64,000 nucleotides of DNA from Salinispora arenicola (GTDB lineage: Bacteria > Actinomycetota > Actinomycetes > Mycobacteriales > Micromonosporaceae): NCBI RefSeq assembly GCF_006716065.1, contig NZ_VFOL01000001.1, forward strand, positions 4,960,001 through 5,024,000. The letters run 5' to 3'. Position numbers and translations under genes: made by a program. The notes beneath the pieces are model-generated. The model worked only from the letters and a program-made list of their open reading frames with translations. It made no database searches and was not told the origin of the DNA. Positions within the stretch are counted from its first letter, which is position 1; each line of letters starts with the position of its first letter. Below are positions 50,998-60,901 of this stretch, piece by piece.

Positions 50998-51933
50998 TCA
51001 GCGCCGGGCTGCCTGACGGGCACGGCGTGCGTCGCGCTTCTCCTCGAACCGGGACGCGGCGAGCTCCAGACCGTCGATGTGCGCGGCGATCTGCTCGCGG
51101 GCGGCCTCACCGTCGGAGTCCAGGCCCGACACCTCGAAGATGTCCCACTGCCGCAGCACCGGCAGCACCACCTCGTCGCGGTGCTGGCGCAGGTCGTAGA
51201 TGCCGGCCAGGGCGATCGCCACGGACTTTCGGCCGAAGCCCTCGATGCCGTTGCCGGGCATCTGGAAGTCGGCCAGCACGTCGGCCACCGCCCGCATCGT
51301 CTGGCTGGGGGCCACCTCGAAGGCCGCGCCGAGCAGGTTGCGGTAGAACAACATGTGCAGGTTCTCGTCGGTGGCGATCCGCGCCAACAACGCCTCGCAC
51401 ATCGGATCGCCGGTGGCCCGGCCGGTGTTGCGGTGCGCGATCCGGGTGGCCAGTTCCTGGAACGACACGTACGCGAGCGAGTGCAGCATCTCCTCGTCGT
51501 GCGCGTTGCGGTAGCCGGTCGACATGTGGACCATCCGGGCCCGTTCCAGAGCCGTCGGGTCGACCGCCCGGGTCACCGTCAGATAGTCGCGGATCGCCGT
51601 ACCGTGCCGCGCCTCCTCGGCGGTCCACCGGTGTACCCACGTCCCCCACGCCCCGTCGCGGCCGAAGAGCGTGGCGATCTGGTGATGGTACGAGGGCAGG
51701 TTGTCCTCGGTGAGCAGGTTGACGATCAACGCGGTGCGAGCCACCTCGGGCAGCTGCGAGTCAGCCGGCGTCCACGCCTGCCCGCCGAGCGGTCCGTCGA
51801 AGGTACGCCCCTCGCTCCACGGCACGTACTCGTGCGGAAACCACTCCTTCGCCATCGACAGGTGTCGGTCGAGGTTCTGCTCCACGACGGCTTCGAGCTC
51901 GTGCAGGAGTGCGGTCGGGCTGAGGATGGTCAT
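50998..51933 (-). CDS. Acyl-ACP desaturase (DesA-type diiron protein)
   Basis: A soluble diiron enzyme (311 residues) that inserts a double bond into acyl-ACP. The iron ligands lie in LLTEDNLPSYHHQI, WTAEEARHGTAIRDY (ExxH) and IATDENLHMLFYR (ExxH). The C-terminus is basic. ATG at 51933 with GTAGGGAG upstream. A 31-bp palindrome sits between the start and its likely promoter, so it is probably controlled by a TetR-type lipid sensor encoded elsewhere. Confidence 0.92.
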   Translation of the reverse strand: MTILSPTALLHELEAVVEQNLDRHLSMAKEWFPHEYVPWSEGRTFDGPLGGQAWTPADSQLPEVARTALIVNLLTEDNLPSYHHQIATLFGRDGAWGTWVHRWTAEEARHGTAIRDYLTVTRAVDPTALERARMVHMSTGYRNAHDEEMLHSLAYVSFQELATRIAHRNTGRATGDPMCEALLARIATDENLHMLFYRNLLGAAFEVAPSQTMRAVADVLADFQMPGNGIEGFGRKSVAIALAGIYDLRQHRDEVVLPVLRQWDIFEVSGLDSDGEAAREQIAAHIDGLELAASRFEEKRDARRARQAARR

Positions 51934-51942
51934 GACGGTCTC

Positions 51943-51973
51943 CCTACGGTGGCGTAACCTACGCTACCGTAGG
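51943..51973. promoter_or_regulatory. 31-bp palindromic operator upstream of the desaturase
   Basis: The two arms match at 13 of 14 positions around a 3-nt centre: CCTACGGTgGCGTA, then TACGCtACCGTAGG. It lies 10 nt before the start codon and contains TAnnnT sequences that may form the -10. The size and symmetry fit a TetR-family dimer site. The gene for the repressor is not in the window. Confidence 0.75.
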
Positions 51974-52081
51974 TCCGATCGCCGGTGAGCACCAGTAGCG
52001 TTGCGCGTGCCACAACCCGTGCCTCCCGCCGAGACAACCGCTCACGCCGACCGACGGGACCGCCAGCGGTCACCCCGATCG

Positions 52082-52169
52082 GCTCACCACCAGCCGCAGG
52101 TCCGCTCACCACCAGCCGCCGGTCCACCGCCGGCCGGCTGTCCATCAGCTCACCATCGGCCGCAGGTCT
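52082..52169. repeat. 22-bp repeats derived from the hisS 3' end
   Basis: Units at 52082, 52104 and 52148 share GCTCACCAyCrGCCGCaGGTC; the third codes for the last residues of HisS. A 22-nt segment of unrelated sequence sits between the second and third. The period is not a multiple of three and lies beyond the stop, so it looks like slippage of the gene end into the spacer. The rest of the 171-nt gap to the operator shows nothing else clear. Confidence 0.6.
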
Positions 52170-53467
52170 GCCGCCGGCGGCTCCCACACCTCGGCCCGCG
52201 CCGGCACCTGCGCACCGGTACGAATGTCCTTGACCTCGTCCTCGTCCGCACCCGGGAACCACACGTACGGGATGCCACGCCGCTCGGCGTACCGAATCTG
52301 CTTGCCGAACTTCGCCGCACTCGGCGCGACCTCGGTGGAGATCCCCCGGGCGCGCAGCGTCTCGGCAACCCGATTACTCACCGCCCGCTGCGCCTCGCTG
52401 GCCACCGCCACCACCACACAGGTGGGGACCTGACGGGAGATGGTCAACGCCCCGGCGCCGAAGAGCAAGCCGAGTAGCCGGGTCACGCCGATCGAGATCC
52501 CCACTCCCGGGAACGCGACGGCACCGGCGCTGGCCAGGTTGTCGTACCGACCACCGGAGCAAATCGAACCGAACCGCTCGTACCCGACCAGCTGCGTCTC
52601 GTAGACGGTCCCGGTGTAGTAGTCCAGGCCCCGGGCGATGCGCAGGTCGGCCACGCAGAGGCCGGGAGCGTGCTCGGCGGCCGTCTGCATCACCTGGACC
52701 AGCTCCGCGACGCCCTCGTCGAGCAGCGGGTGACTCACCCCGAGCGCATTCACCGCGTCCGCGAACGACGCGTCCGGCGCCGAGATCTCCGCCAACGCCA
52801 GCACGGCCTTGGCCTGCGCCTCGGTCGCCCCGGCCGCGGCGATCAGCAACTCGGCCACCCGCACCGGACCGATCTTGTCGAGCTTGTCGACCGCGCGCAG
52901 CGCCGCCTCCGGGTCGGTGAGCCCGAGCCCCCGGTAGAAGCCCTCGCAGATCTTGCGGTTGTTGACCTGGATCCGCACCGGCGGGATCGGCAGCGAGCGC
53001 AGCGCGTCCCCGATCACCAGCGGCATCTCGGCCTCGTGGTGTGGAGCCAGCGTGTCCCGGTCGACGATGTCGATGTCGGCCTGCAGGAACTCACGGTAGC
53101 GACCCTCCTGCGGTCGCTCGCCCCGCCACACCTTCTGGATCTGGTAGCGGCGGAACGGGAACTGAAGCTTGCCGGCGTTCTCCAGCACGTACCGGGCGAA
53201 CGGCACGGTCAGGTCGAAGTGCAGTCCGAGGGCGTCGTCACCGGCCGGTCCGTCGACGTCGGCCTGCAACCGCCGGAGCAGGTAGACCTCCTTGGAGGTC
53301 TCTCCCTTGCGCAACAACTGGTCGAGGGGCTCGACCGCGCGAGTCTCCAACGGCGCGAACCCGTACCGCTCGAAGGTGCTCCGGATCCGGTCCAGGACGT
53401 ACTGCTCGATCATTCGCTGGTCGGGCGTCCACTCCGGAAAGCCGGAGATGGGCGTGGGCTTGCTCAT
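52145..53467 (-). CDS. hisS: Histidyl-tRNA synthetase
   Basis: The 440-residue enzyme has GFPEWTPDQRMIEQYVLD, motif 2 region FDLTVPFARYV and RYQIQKVWRGERPQEGRYRE, the HisA motif RIARGLDYYTGTVYE, and the C-terminal anticodon domain (TCVVVAVASEAQRAVS). FDLTVPFARYV, instead of LRPEGT, marks the branch of HisRS more like the archaeal/eukaryotic forms. ATG at 53467 (MSKPTPISG). It follows the MBL hydrolase gene by 52 nt. Confidence 0.95.
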   Translation of the reverse strand: MSKPTPISGFPEWTPDQRMIEQYVLDRIRSTFERYGFAPLETRAVEPLDQLLRKGETSKEVYLLRRLQADVDGPAGDDALGLHFDLTVPFARYVLENAGKLQFPFRRYQIQKVWRGERPQEGRYREFLQADIDIVDRDTLAPHHEAEMPLVIGDALRSLPIPPVRIQVNNRKICEGFYRGLGLTDPEAALRAVDKLDKIGPVRVAELLIAAAGATEAQAKAVLALAEISAPDASFADAVNALGVSHPLLDEGVAELVQVMQTAAEHAPGLCVADLRIARGLDYYTGTVYETQLVGYERFGSICSGGRYDNLASAGAVAFPGVGISIGVTRLLGLLFGAGALTISRQVPTCVVVAVASEAQRAVSNRVAETLRARGISTEVAPSAAKFGKQIRYAERRGIPYVWFPGADEDEVKDIRTGAQVPARAEVWEPPAADLRPMVS

Positions 53468-53519
53468 GGTGCTCCGTTCACGAACCCGCGCGCTCCGCGC
53501 GGGGGAAGTCGACAGGCGG

Positions 53520-54236
53520 CTACCAGCCGCGGGCGGGGGCCGCAGGTCGCACCCCATCGCCCGCCACCTCGACGAGGTACGGGTTGGATGCGCGTTCACG
53601 GCCGATGGTCGTCGCGGGACCGTGGCCGGGCAGCACGACCGTGTCGTCCGCCAGCGGGAGAACCTTGCTCCGCAGGCTGGCGAGCATCGTCGGGAGGCTG
53701 CCGCCCGGCAGGTCGGTGCGACCGATCGACCCGGCGAACAGCACGTCACCGGAGAGGCAGATCTCGTCCGCCTCCCAGCGGGAGTCCGCGCCGGGCAACC
53801 GGAAGAGCACCGACCCGCCGGTGTGGCCGGGCGCATGGTCGACGGTGATCTCCAACCCGGCAAGGTCGAGCGTGGCGCCGTCGGTCAGCTCGGCGACGTC
53901 CTCCGGCTCGGTGTAGGGCAGGCGGCCGCCGAACAGCCCGGCCAGGTCGGCCGAGAGCCCTTTCGCCGGGTCGGCGAGCAGTTCCCGGTCCGCCGGGTGC
54001 ACGTACGCGGTGACCCCGCGCGCCCCGCAGACCGGCGCGACGGAGAAGGTGTGGTCGAGGTGGCCGTGGGTCAGCAGGACGGCGGCCGGGTGCAGCCGGT
54101 GCTCGGCCAGCAGGGCATCGAGCCGGTCGAGGACCCCGATGCCGGGATCGACCACCACGCACTGCTCCCCCGGGGCCGTCGCGACCACGTAGCAGTTCGT
54201 GCCGAAGGCATCAGCGGGAAAACCGGCCACGAGCAT
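53520..54236 (-). CDS. Metallo-beta-lactamase-fold hydrolase (glyoxalase II-like)
   Basis: The 238-residue protein has the zinc motif LLTHGHLDHTFSV, DHAPGHTGGSVLF, LSGDVLFAGSIGRTDLPGG, and VLPGHGPATTIG, as in YcbL-type thioester hydrolases. The start is ATG at 54236 after GGGAGGGGA; GTG two codons upstream is possible. It sits between cyclophilin and hisS genes, which is common in actinobacteria. Substrate unknown. Confidence 0.9.
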   Translation of the reverse strand: MLVAGFPADAFGTNCYVVATAPGEQCVVVDPGIGVLDRLDALLAEHRLHPAAVLLTHGHLDHTFSVAPVCGARGVTAYVHPADRELLADPAKGLSADLAGLFGGRLPYTEPEDVAELTDGATLDLAGLEITVDHAPGHTGGSVLFRLPGADSRWEADEICLSGDVLFAGSIGRTDLPGGSLPTMLASLRSKVLPLADDTVVLPGHGPATTIGRERASNPYLVEVAGDGVRPAAPARGW

Positions 54237-54364
54237 GTCCACTCCCCTCCCTCGCGGTGTCAGGTCGTCCCACGAGCCTAGTCGCCGACGCATCCGGTGG
54301 CGCGCCGCGCGGCCGCGTCGTGGACGGGGGCACGTACCCGAGTCACCACCGCCCGACCTCGTAC

Positions 54365-54393
54365 ACGACAATCCCAGCCACTGGCCGTACACT
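54365..54393 (+). promoter_or_regulatory. Candidate promoter for the cyclophilin pair
   Basis: ACGACA (54365-54370) and TACACT (54388-54393) are 17 nt apart in the 241-nt gap between divergent genes. An 8-bp hairpin (54429-54447) lies in the leader before the GTG at 54478. The -35 is poor, so this is tentative. Confidence 0.4.
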
Positions 54394-54477
54394 CTGGCGG
54401 GCGTGTGGCGTGGCACACCTGCCCGTCCGACGGGCGGGCCGCCCGTCACGGAACAGGGTAGAGGAAGGGGAGCGCGG

Positions 54478-55362
54478 GTGGCCTCCAGCAGGGATCGGCA
54501 GCGCAAACTGGCGCGGGCGAAGCTCGACCGACAGCTGGCCCGGCGGGCGGCTCGGGCCCGCCGCCGGCGGCAGATCCAGGCCGGGGTGGGTGTCGCCGTC
54601 GTCCTGGTGCTGATCGTGGCCGGCTCGGCCTGGGGGCTGGGTGCCTTCGATCGCGATCCGCCCGAGAACACCGCGGCGGAGGAGATCTGCCTCTGGACCC
54701 CGCAGGATGCCAGCGCCAACACCAACCTGCGGGACGTCGGCACACCGGCCACCACCGGGCTGCCGACCGAGGGGGTCCGGACGATGACGGTGGTCACGAA
54801 CCAGGGCGTTCCGGTCACCGCCGAGTTGGACGTCGCCGCGTCACCGTGCGCCGTCGCGAGCATCTCCCACCTGGCCGCCAGTTCCTTCTACGACAACACC
54901 AAGTGCCACGAGATCACCACCGAGGGCGCGGTGCGCTGCGGTGACCCGAGCGGTACCGGTCTGGGCGGACCGGCGTACTCCTTCTATGACGAGAACGTCC
55001 CCACCGCTGCCCAGCCGTCGGCGAGCCCGGCGCCCGACCAGCCCGCGACGTACCCGAAGGGCACGGTCGCGATGGTCAGCAGCATGCCCGGCGCCAACGG
55101 TAGCCAGTTCCTGATCTTCTTCAAGGACTTCACGACCGCCGACCCGACGTACTCGGTCGTTGGCCGGGTCACGTCCGGCCTGGATACGGTGGAAAAGATC
55201 GGCGCGCTACCGACCGTGGAAAACGAAGGCGGAGCGAAGGTCAAGCCCAAGGACGACGATGTGGTCGTCCAGAGCCTGACGGTCACCGAGTCGGCACCGA
55301 GCCCAGCGACGACGCCGACCACCACGTCGCCGACACCGGCCGCCAACTCGAGCGCCGGCTGA
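54478..55362 (+). CDS. Membrane-anchored cyclophilin-like protein, catalytic Arg missing
   Basis: The 294-residue protein has a basic cytosolic N-terminus (RQRKLARAKLDRQLARRAAR), one membrane helix at about 39-55, and an outer cyclophilin domain. The domain keeps GDPSGTGLGGPAYSF and NGSQFLIFF. The place of the catalytic FHRxI Arg reads KCHEITTEG, so the Arg is Glu. The Thr/Pro-rich tail is short. GTG at 54478 with GGAAGGGGAG upstream. It may be a scaffold or weak isomerase. The next gene is its paralogue. Confidence 0.85.
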   Translation: MASSRDRQRKLARAKLDRQLARRAARARRRRQIQAGVGVAVVLVLIVAGSAWGLGAFDRDPPENTAAEEICLWTPQDASANTNLRDVGTPATTGLPTEGVRTMTVVTNQGVPVTAELDVAASPCAVASISHLAASSFYDNTKCHEITTEGAVRCGDPSGTGLGGPAYSFYDENVPTAAQPSASPAPDQPATYPKGTVAMVSSMPGANGSQFLIFFKDFTTADPTYSVVGRVTSGLDTVEKIGALPTVENEGGAKVKPKDDDVVVQSLTVTESAPSPATTPTTTSPTPAANSSAG

Positions 55363-55402
55363 CCGATCCCACCAAACAACCCCAGTGCAGGAGGATCCAG
55401 GC

Positions 55403-56236
55403 GTGTCCAGCAAAGAGCGGCAACGCGCGGCGGCCCGCCGCGCCCGGCTCGAGAAGGAGATGGCCGAACGGACCACCCGGGCCCGCCGGCGTCGACAGGC
55501 CCAGGCGATCGTCGGGGCCAGCGCAGCTCTCCTGCTGGTGGTCGCCGGCACGGTCTGGCTGGTGTCGAGCCTCGGTGACGACTCGTCGACCGACTCGACC
55601 GCCTCCGCCGATACCGCCGAGTGCGCCTTCACCCCGATCCCGGCCGACCAGCGGACCCCGCAGATCAAGGACGTCGGCCTGCCGGACAACCAGCAGCCGA
55701 ACACCGGCACCGAGACCCTCACGATCGACACGAACCTTGGACAGATCACGGCCAAGGTCGACCGGTCCGACACGCCCTGCACCACCGCCAGCTTCACCCA
55801 CCTGGCCGAGCAGAACTTCTTCGACAACACCAAGTGTCACCGTCTGGTCACCGAAGGCATCAAGGTGCTCCAGTGCGGCGACCCGAGTGCGACCGGCGAC
55901 GGATGGCGGGAGACCGACGGCACCGGCGGGCCGAGCTACCGGCTGGCCGAGGAGAACCTGCCCACGGACAAGCGGCCCCCATACCCGGAGGGCGTCATCG
56001 CGATGGCCAACTCCGGCCAGCCGGGGAGCACCGGCAGCCAGTTCTTCATCGTGTACGGCGACTCGCCGCTCGACCCGAACTACACCGTCCTCGGCACGGT
56101 CACCGGCGGGCTGGACATCGTCAAGCAGGTTGCGGCGGCCGGCGACGACAAGGCCTACGCGCAGCAGGCCGGTGGCGGACACCCCAAGAAAGAGGTCACC
56201 ATCACCGACCTCACCGTGGGCGCGTCCCAGGGCTGA
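55403..56236 (+). CDS. Membrane-anchored cyclophilin-type peptidyl-prolyl isomerase
   Basis: The 277-residue paralogue of the preceding gene has the same plan: basic N-terminus, membrane helix at about 38-55 (AIVGASAALLLVVAGTVWLV), and an outer cyclophilin domain. Here KCHRLVTEG keeps the His-Arg, and CGDPSATGDG and TGSQFFIVYGD are standard, so it should be active. GTG at 55403 with AGGAGG 8 nt upstream. The two arose by tandem duplication and likely act on exported proteins. Confidence 0.9.
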   Translation: MSSKERQRAAARRARLEKEMAERTTRARRRRQAQAIVGASAALLLVVAGTVWLVSSLGDDSSTDSTASADTAECAFTPIPADQRTPQIKDVGLPDNQQPNTGTETLTIDTNLGQITAKVDRSDTPCTTASFTHLAEQNFFDNTKCHRLVTEGIKVLQCGDPSATGDGWRETDGTGGPSYRLAEENLPTDKRPPYPEGVIAMANSGQPGSTGSQFFIVYGDSPLDPNYTVLGTVTGGLDIVKQVAAAGDDKAYAQQAGGGHPKKEVTITDLTVGASQG

Positions 56237-56257
56237 CGACGACCCCGAAGATCGCGC

Positions 56258-56285
56258 TGCGCCCCCGGCCCACGCCGGGGGCGCA
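56258..56285. terminator. Bidirectional terminator between cyclophilin and rel genes
   Basis: A perfect 12-bp GC stem with a CCAC loop lies 22 nt after the cyclophilin stop and 77 nt after the rel stop, between convergent genes. Confidence 0.85.
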
Positions 56286-56362
56286 TCCGTGTCCCCTCCC
56301 ACACGGCGCCCGGCGAAGGGCGCGTTCAGCGGGACAGCAGCACCACCCGGTGGGTTAAACGG

Positions 56363-58846
56363 TCAGGAACCGGAGGTGACCCGGTAGGCGTCGAAGACGC
56401 CGTCGACCTTACGGACCGCGGCCAGCAGGTGCCCCAGGTGCTTCGGGTCGGCCATCTCGAAACTGAACCGGCTCACCGCCACCCGATCCCGCGTGGTCGT
56501 CACGGTCGCGGAGAGGATGTTGACCCGCTCGTCGGAGAGCACCAGGGTCACGTCGGTGAGCAGCTTGTGCCGGTCGAGCGCCTCGACCTGGATCGCGACG
56601 AGGAAGGTCGACGCGCTGGTGAGCTTCCAGCCCACCTCCACGACCCGCTCCCCCTGCGCCTTGAGGTCCTCGGCGTTGGCGCAGTCGTCCCGGTGCACGC
56701 TCACCCCGCCCGAGCGGGTGACGAATCCGAAGACCGAGTCCGGCGGGACCGGGGTACAGCAGCGGGCCAGCTTGATCCACACATCGCTGACGCCCCGGAC
56801 GACGACACCCGGATCGCTGCTGTTGGCCCGGCTCCGCGGCGGACGGGTGGCCACAGCGGTCTCGGCGATGTCCTCGACCGCGCCCTCCTCACCGCCGTAG
56901 GAGGCCATCAGTTTCTGCACCACCGACTGGGCGGAGACATGACTGTCACCGACCGCCGCGTACAGCGACGCGACGTCAGCCAGGTGCAGATCCCGGGCGA
57001 TCGCCATCAGGTTGTCGGAGCTGAGCATCCGCTGCAGCGGCATCCCCTGCTTGCGCATCGCCTTGACGATCGCGTCCTTACCGGCCTCGATCGCCTCCTC
57101 GCGTCGCTCCTTGTTGAAGTACTGCCGAATCTTCGTCCGCGCCCGCGGGCTCTTGACGAACCCCAGCCAGTCCTTGGTCGGACCGGCCGTGTCCGACTTC
57201 GAGGTGAAGATCTCGATCACATCGCCGTTGGACAGCGTCGACTCCAACGGCACCAACTTGCCGTTGACCCGCGCCCCGATGCACTTGTGCCCCACCTCGG
57301 TGTGCACCGCGTACGCGAAGTCCACCGGCGTCGAGCCGGTCGGCAACGGAAAGACGTCACCCTTCGGGGTGAAGACGTACACCTCCTGGCTGGACAGGTC
57401 GAACCGCAGCGCGTCCAGGAACTCGCTCGGGTCGGCCGCCTCCCGCTGCCAGTCCAGCAACTGCCGCAACCAGGTCATCTCGTCGATGTGCGCCGGCGGA
57501 CCGACGATCTGGGTGCCCTTGTGCTCCTTGTACTTCCAGTGCGCGGCGATACCGAACTCGGCGGTACGGTGCATCGCGTAGGTGCGGATCTGCATCTCCA
57601 CCGGCTTGCCGGTGGGCCCGATCACCGTCGTGTGCAACGACTGGTACATGTTGAACTTCGGCATCGCGATGTAGTCCTTGAACCGACCCGGCACCGGCTG
57701 CCAGTTCGCGTGGATCACACCCAACGCCGCGTAGCAGTCCCGCACCGTGTCGACCAGGATCCGCACACCCACCAGGTCGTAGATGTCGTTGAAGTCCCGC
57801 CCACGCACGATCATCTTCTGGTAGATCGAGTACAGGTGCTTCGGCCGGCCGGTCACCTCCGCCCTGATCTTGGCGGCTTTCAGGTCGGTGCCGACCTTCT
57901 TGGTCACCTGCCGCAGCAGCGCCTCCCGCTGCGGCTGGTGCTCCCCGATCAGTCGGTTGATCTCCTCGTACCGCTTCGGGAACAGGGTGCCGAAGGCCAG
58001 GTCCTCCAACTCCCACTTGATCGTGTTCATACCCAGGCGATGCGCCAGCGGGGCCAGGATCTCCAGGGTCTCCTTGGCCTTCTGCTCCTGCTTCGGTCGC
58101 GGCAGGAAGATCAGGGTACGCATGTTGTGCAGCCGGTCGGCCAGCTTGATCACCAGAACCCGCGGGTCCTTGGCCATGGCGACGACCATCTTGCGAATCG
58201 TCTCCGCCTTCGCCGCGTCACCCAGCTTGACCTTGTCGAGCTTGGTGACACCGTCGACCAGCAGCGCCACCTCGCCACCGAAGTCGGTCCGCATCTGGTC
58301 GAGCGTGTACTCGGTGTCCTCGATCGTGTCGTGCAGCAGCGCCGCGACCAGCGTGGTGGTGTCCATTCCCAGGTTGGCCAGGATGGTGGCCACCGCGAGC
58401 GGGTGCGTGATGTACGGGTCGCCGGACTTGCGGTACTGGCCGGAGTGCCAGCGGGCCGCCGTGTCGAAGGCGCGTTGCAACAGCCGCGCGTCCGCCTTCG
58501 GATGGTTCTCCCGGTGGGTGGCGATCAGCGGCTCCAGTACCTCGCTGACCTGCGAGGACTGCCAGGGTGCGTTGAACCGGGCCAGCCGGGCTCGCACCCG
58601 ACGCCCCGTCGGCGCGTTGGAGAGCGCGAACCCACCGCCTGGGGCGGGGTCGCCCGAGAAGTCGCCTCGGATCGGGACGACGGCCCCCTCACTCCCCACG
58701 GTCGGGCCGGTGCGGATGGCGTCGGATTCGCCAGGGCCGTGGCCTGGGCCGACCCGGGAGCGGGAGTCACCGTTGCGGTCGGTCACCGAACTATCGCCTG
58801 TCGGTTGCACCGTGCCCTCCACCGGAGGGGCGACATCGTGGGACAC
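56363..58846 (-). CDS. rel: Bifunctional (p)ppGpp synthetase/hydrolase Rel
   Basis: The stringent response enzyme (827 residues). The hydrolase has [24 protein letters not shown] and [11 protein letters not shown]. The synthetase has [16 protein letters not shown] and [17 protein letters not shown] is the bifunctional-type motif. TGS ([15 protein letters not shown]), zinc-finger ([10 protein letters not shown]) and ACT domains follow. GTG at 58846 with GAGGAGG just upstream. The apt-rel order is conserved. An 80-residue disordered N-terminus precedes the HD domain. Confidence 0.96.
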   Translation of the reverse strand: MSHDVAPPVEGTVQPTGDSSVTDRNGDSRSRVGPGHGPGESDAIRTGPTVGSEGAVVPIRGDFSGDPAPGGGFALSNAPTGRRVRARLARFNAPWQSSQVSEVLEPLIATHRENHPKADARLLQRAFDTAARWHSGQYRKSGDPYITHPLAVATILANLGMDTTTLVAALLHDTIEDTEYTLDQMRTDFGGEVALLVDGVTKLDKVKLGDAAKAETIRKMVVAMAKDPRVLVIKLADRLHNMRTLIFLPRPKQEQKAKETLEILAPLAHRLGMNTIKWELEDLAFGTLFPKRYEEINRLIGEHQPQREALLRQVTKKVGTDLKAAKIRAEVTGRPKHLYSIYQKMIVRGRDFNDIYDLVGVRILVDTVRDCYAALGVIHANWQPVPGRFKDYIAMPKFNMYQSLHTTVIGPTGKPVEMQIRTYAMHRTAEFGIAAHWKYKEHKGTQIVGPPAHIDEMTWLRQLLDWQREAADPSEFLDALRFDLSSQEVYVFTPKGDVFPLPTGSTPVDFAYAVHTEVGHKCIGARVNGKLVPLESTLSNGDVIEIFTSKSDTAGPTKDWLGFVKSPRARTKIRQYFNKERREEAIEAGKDAIVKAMRKQGMPLQRMLSSDNLMAIARDLHLADVASLYAAVGDSHVSAQSVVQKLMASYGGEEGAVEDIAETAVATRPPRSRANSSDPGVVVRGVSDVWIKLARCCTPVPPDSVFGFVTRSGGVSVHRDDCANAEDLKAQGERVVEVGWKLTSASTFLVAIQVEALDRHKLLTDVTLVLSDERVNILSATVTTTRDRVAVSRFSFEMADPKHLGHLLAAVRKVDGVFDAYRVTSGS

Positions 58847-58953
58847 CGGCCTCCTCACCGCTCGCCGGGACGCGCCGGCCAGGCGGCCGACGTCGGGTCT
58901 GACCGGCCGATGGGCCGGCGTTGTTCCCGCCGCCTGCTGCCGGCGGGTCCATC

Positions 58954-59053
58954 ACCGGGCGGATACCCGCCCGGTCAGCAAATGGCAATGCTACCCGCAC
59001 TCATGGTGCCCCGCCGCTTGGCCGACCGGGCCACGCCGGGTTGGCCCGGTCGG
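58954..59053 (-). terminator. Two hairpins between apt and rel
   Basis: A 12-bp perfect stem (59022-59053) lies 9 nt after the apt stop, and a 9-bp stem with a 4-nt loop (58954-58975) follows. They may end apt transcripts, leaving rel to its own promoter. The rest of the gap shows nothing clear. Confidence 0.6.
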
Positions 59054-59062
59054 TCCACGCGG

Positions 59063-59629
59063 TCAAACGGTCAACAGGGCATGGACCGCGCGCGGCGCCA
59101 GCCGTTCGCGACCACCGAGAAAACCCAGTTCCAGCAGGACGGTGAAGCCGGCCACCGTGCCGCCGGCCCGCTCGACCAGGTCAAGGGTTGCCTGGGCGGT
59201 GCCGCCGGTGGCAAGCACGTCATCCACCACCAGCACCCGGTGCCCGGCCGTGAAGGCATCCTGGTGCACCTCCAGGGTCGCCTCGCCGTACTCGAGAGCG
59301 TACGAGGCCGAGTACGCGACCCGGGGCAGCTTGCCCGCCTTGCGCACCGGGACCACTCCGACGCCGGCGGCGTACGCGATCGCGGCCGCGACCACGAAAC
59401 CGCGGGCCTCGATCCCGACCACGGCGTCGAAGGAATCCCGCCCGTAGTGCCGCACGATGCCGTCGATCACCTCGCGGAAGGTGTCACCGTCAGCGAAGAG
59501 CGGCATCAGGTCCTTGAACATGACACCGGGTTTCGGGAAGTCCGGTACGTCCAGCACCCGGCTGGCCACCCGTTCGGCCACCGCACGGCCGCTGTCCCCC
59601 CGTACCTCGGTGGTGTGGGTCTCCGTCAC
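59063..59629 (-). CDS. apt: Adenine phosphoribosyltransferase
   Basis: The purine salvage enzyme (188 residues) has [30 protein letters not shown], and the PRPP loop [21 protein letters not shown] at 59629. The set secD-secF-apt-rel is typical of actinobacteria. Confidence 0.95.
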   Translation of the reverse strand: MTETHTTEVRGDSGRAVAERVASRVLDVPDFPKPGVMFKDLMPLFADGDTFREVIDGIVRHYGRDSFDAVVGIEARGFVVAAAIAYAAGVGVVPVRKAGKLPRVAYSASYALEYGEATLEVHQDAFTAGHRVLVVDDVLATGGTAQATLDLVERAGGTVAGFTVLLELGFLGGRERLAPRAVHALLTV

Positions 59630-59715
59630 GCGGTTCCGCTCCCTTGTTCAGACGACGGCGCCCTCCGCGCCGCTCGCACAGCATGAAGGACGCCGTCGGT
59701 CCGCTCCATTCCGGG

Positions 59716-60900
59716 TCAGCGCCGCTTGCCGCCCGGACGGTTGCCACCGCCGCCGGAGCGCCCGCCCCGACCGCCGGACGGCCGCTTACCGGCTGGCCGC
59801 GCCCCCACTCTCGGGGCAGCGCCGGCCAACGCGGCCGTCTCCGGATCGATCTGCTCGGCGGGGCTCTCCACCGGGCGGGGTGCGTTCTTCGCCGAACTTT
59901 CGCCGCGCTCGAGCGCGGCCCGGCGGGCCAGCACCCGCTTGTTGTGCGCCTGGATGCGCGGCTCCTGGTTCTTCAGCAGCACCAGCAGCGGAGTGGCCAG
60001 GGTGATCGAGGAGAAGAACGCCACCGCCATACCGACGAACAGCACCAGGCCGAGGTCCTTCAGGGTGCCCGCACCGAACAGGCCGGCGCCGATGAACAAC
60101 AGACCACCGACCGGGAGCAGGGCCACGATCGAGGTGTTCAGCGACCGCATGAGGCTCTGGTTGATAGCCAGGTTGGCTGCCTCGCCGTACGTCTGGTTGT
60201 TGTTCGCGGTGATACCGCGGGTGTTCTCCTGGACCTTGTCGAAGACCACCACCACGTCGTAGAGCGCGAAGCCCAGAATGGTGAGGAAACCGACCACGGT
60301 CGACGGGGTCACCTCGAAGCCGACCAGCGAGTAGATGCCGGCGGTGAGGATCAGGTTCATCAGCAGGGAGGCGACGGCACCGACCGCCATCCGCCACTCG
60401 AATCGCAGAACCAGATAGACCATCACCAGCACGAGGAAGATCACCAGACCGAGCACCGCCCGCTCGGTGACCTGGCTGCCCCACGCCTGACTCACCTGCT
60501 CGCCGCCGACGTCGCCGACCGGGATGCCGAACTCCTGGGCCACCGCCGCCTTGACCGCGTTGGCCTGCTCCGCGCTGAGCTGCGACGTGCGCATCTCGTA
60601 GAAGTCGTCACCGGTGCCGCCGACCTTCTGCGCGGTCACCACCTCCGCGCCGCCGCCCTCGGCGGCCAGCGCCGCGTCGACCGTCTCCTCGGCCTGCTCC
60701 AGGGTGCCGATGCTGGCGGGCACCTGGATCGAGTTACCGCCGGCGAACTCGATGCCAAGGTCGAAACGCAGGAACGCGAAGCTCAGCACCGAGATCATGG
60801 CCAGCGTCGCGGCCACGCTGAACCACACCCTGCGGCGCCCGACAATGTCGAGACCGGCCTCACCACGGTAGAGGCGGCTTGCGAGACCAGCACCGGCCAT
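59716..60900 (-). CDS. secF: Protein translocase subunit SecF
   Basis: The 394-residue, six-helix subunit works with SecD to help export. It has LGIEFAGGNSIQV after the first helix, VTPSTVVGFLTILGFALYDVVVVFD in the middle and NTSIVALLPVGGLLFIG. The C-terminus is a long basic Gly/Arg-rich tail. ATG at 60900, one base after the secD stop. Confidence 0.95.
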   Translation of the reverse strand: MAGAGLASRLYRGEAGLDIVGRRRVWFSVAATLAMISVLSFAFLRFDLGIEFAGGNSIQVPASIGTLEQAEETVDAALAAEGGGAEVVTAQKVGGTGDDFYEMRTSQLSAEQANAVKAAVAQEFGIPVGDVGGEQVSQAWGSQVTERAVLGLVIFLVLVMVYLVLRFEWRMAVGAVASLLMNLILTAGIYSLVGFEVTPSTVVGFLTILGFALYDVVVVFDKVQENTRGITANNNQTYGEAANLAINQSLMRSLNTSIVALLPVGGLLFIGAGLFGAGTLKDLGLVLFVGMAVAFFSSITLATPLLVLLKNQEPRIQAHNKRVLARRAALERGESSAKNAPRPVESPAEQIDPETAALAGAAPRVGARPAGKRPSGGRGGRSGGGGNRPGGKRR

Positions 60901-60901
60901 C

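Noticed and set aside
56429..59686. Open frame of 1085 codons on the plus strand
   Set aside because: It is antisense to rel and apt, which have full domain evidence; its sequence is low-complexity His/Arg/Leu-rich.
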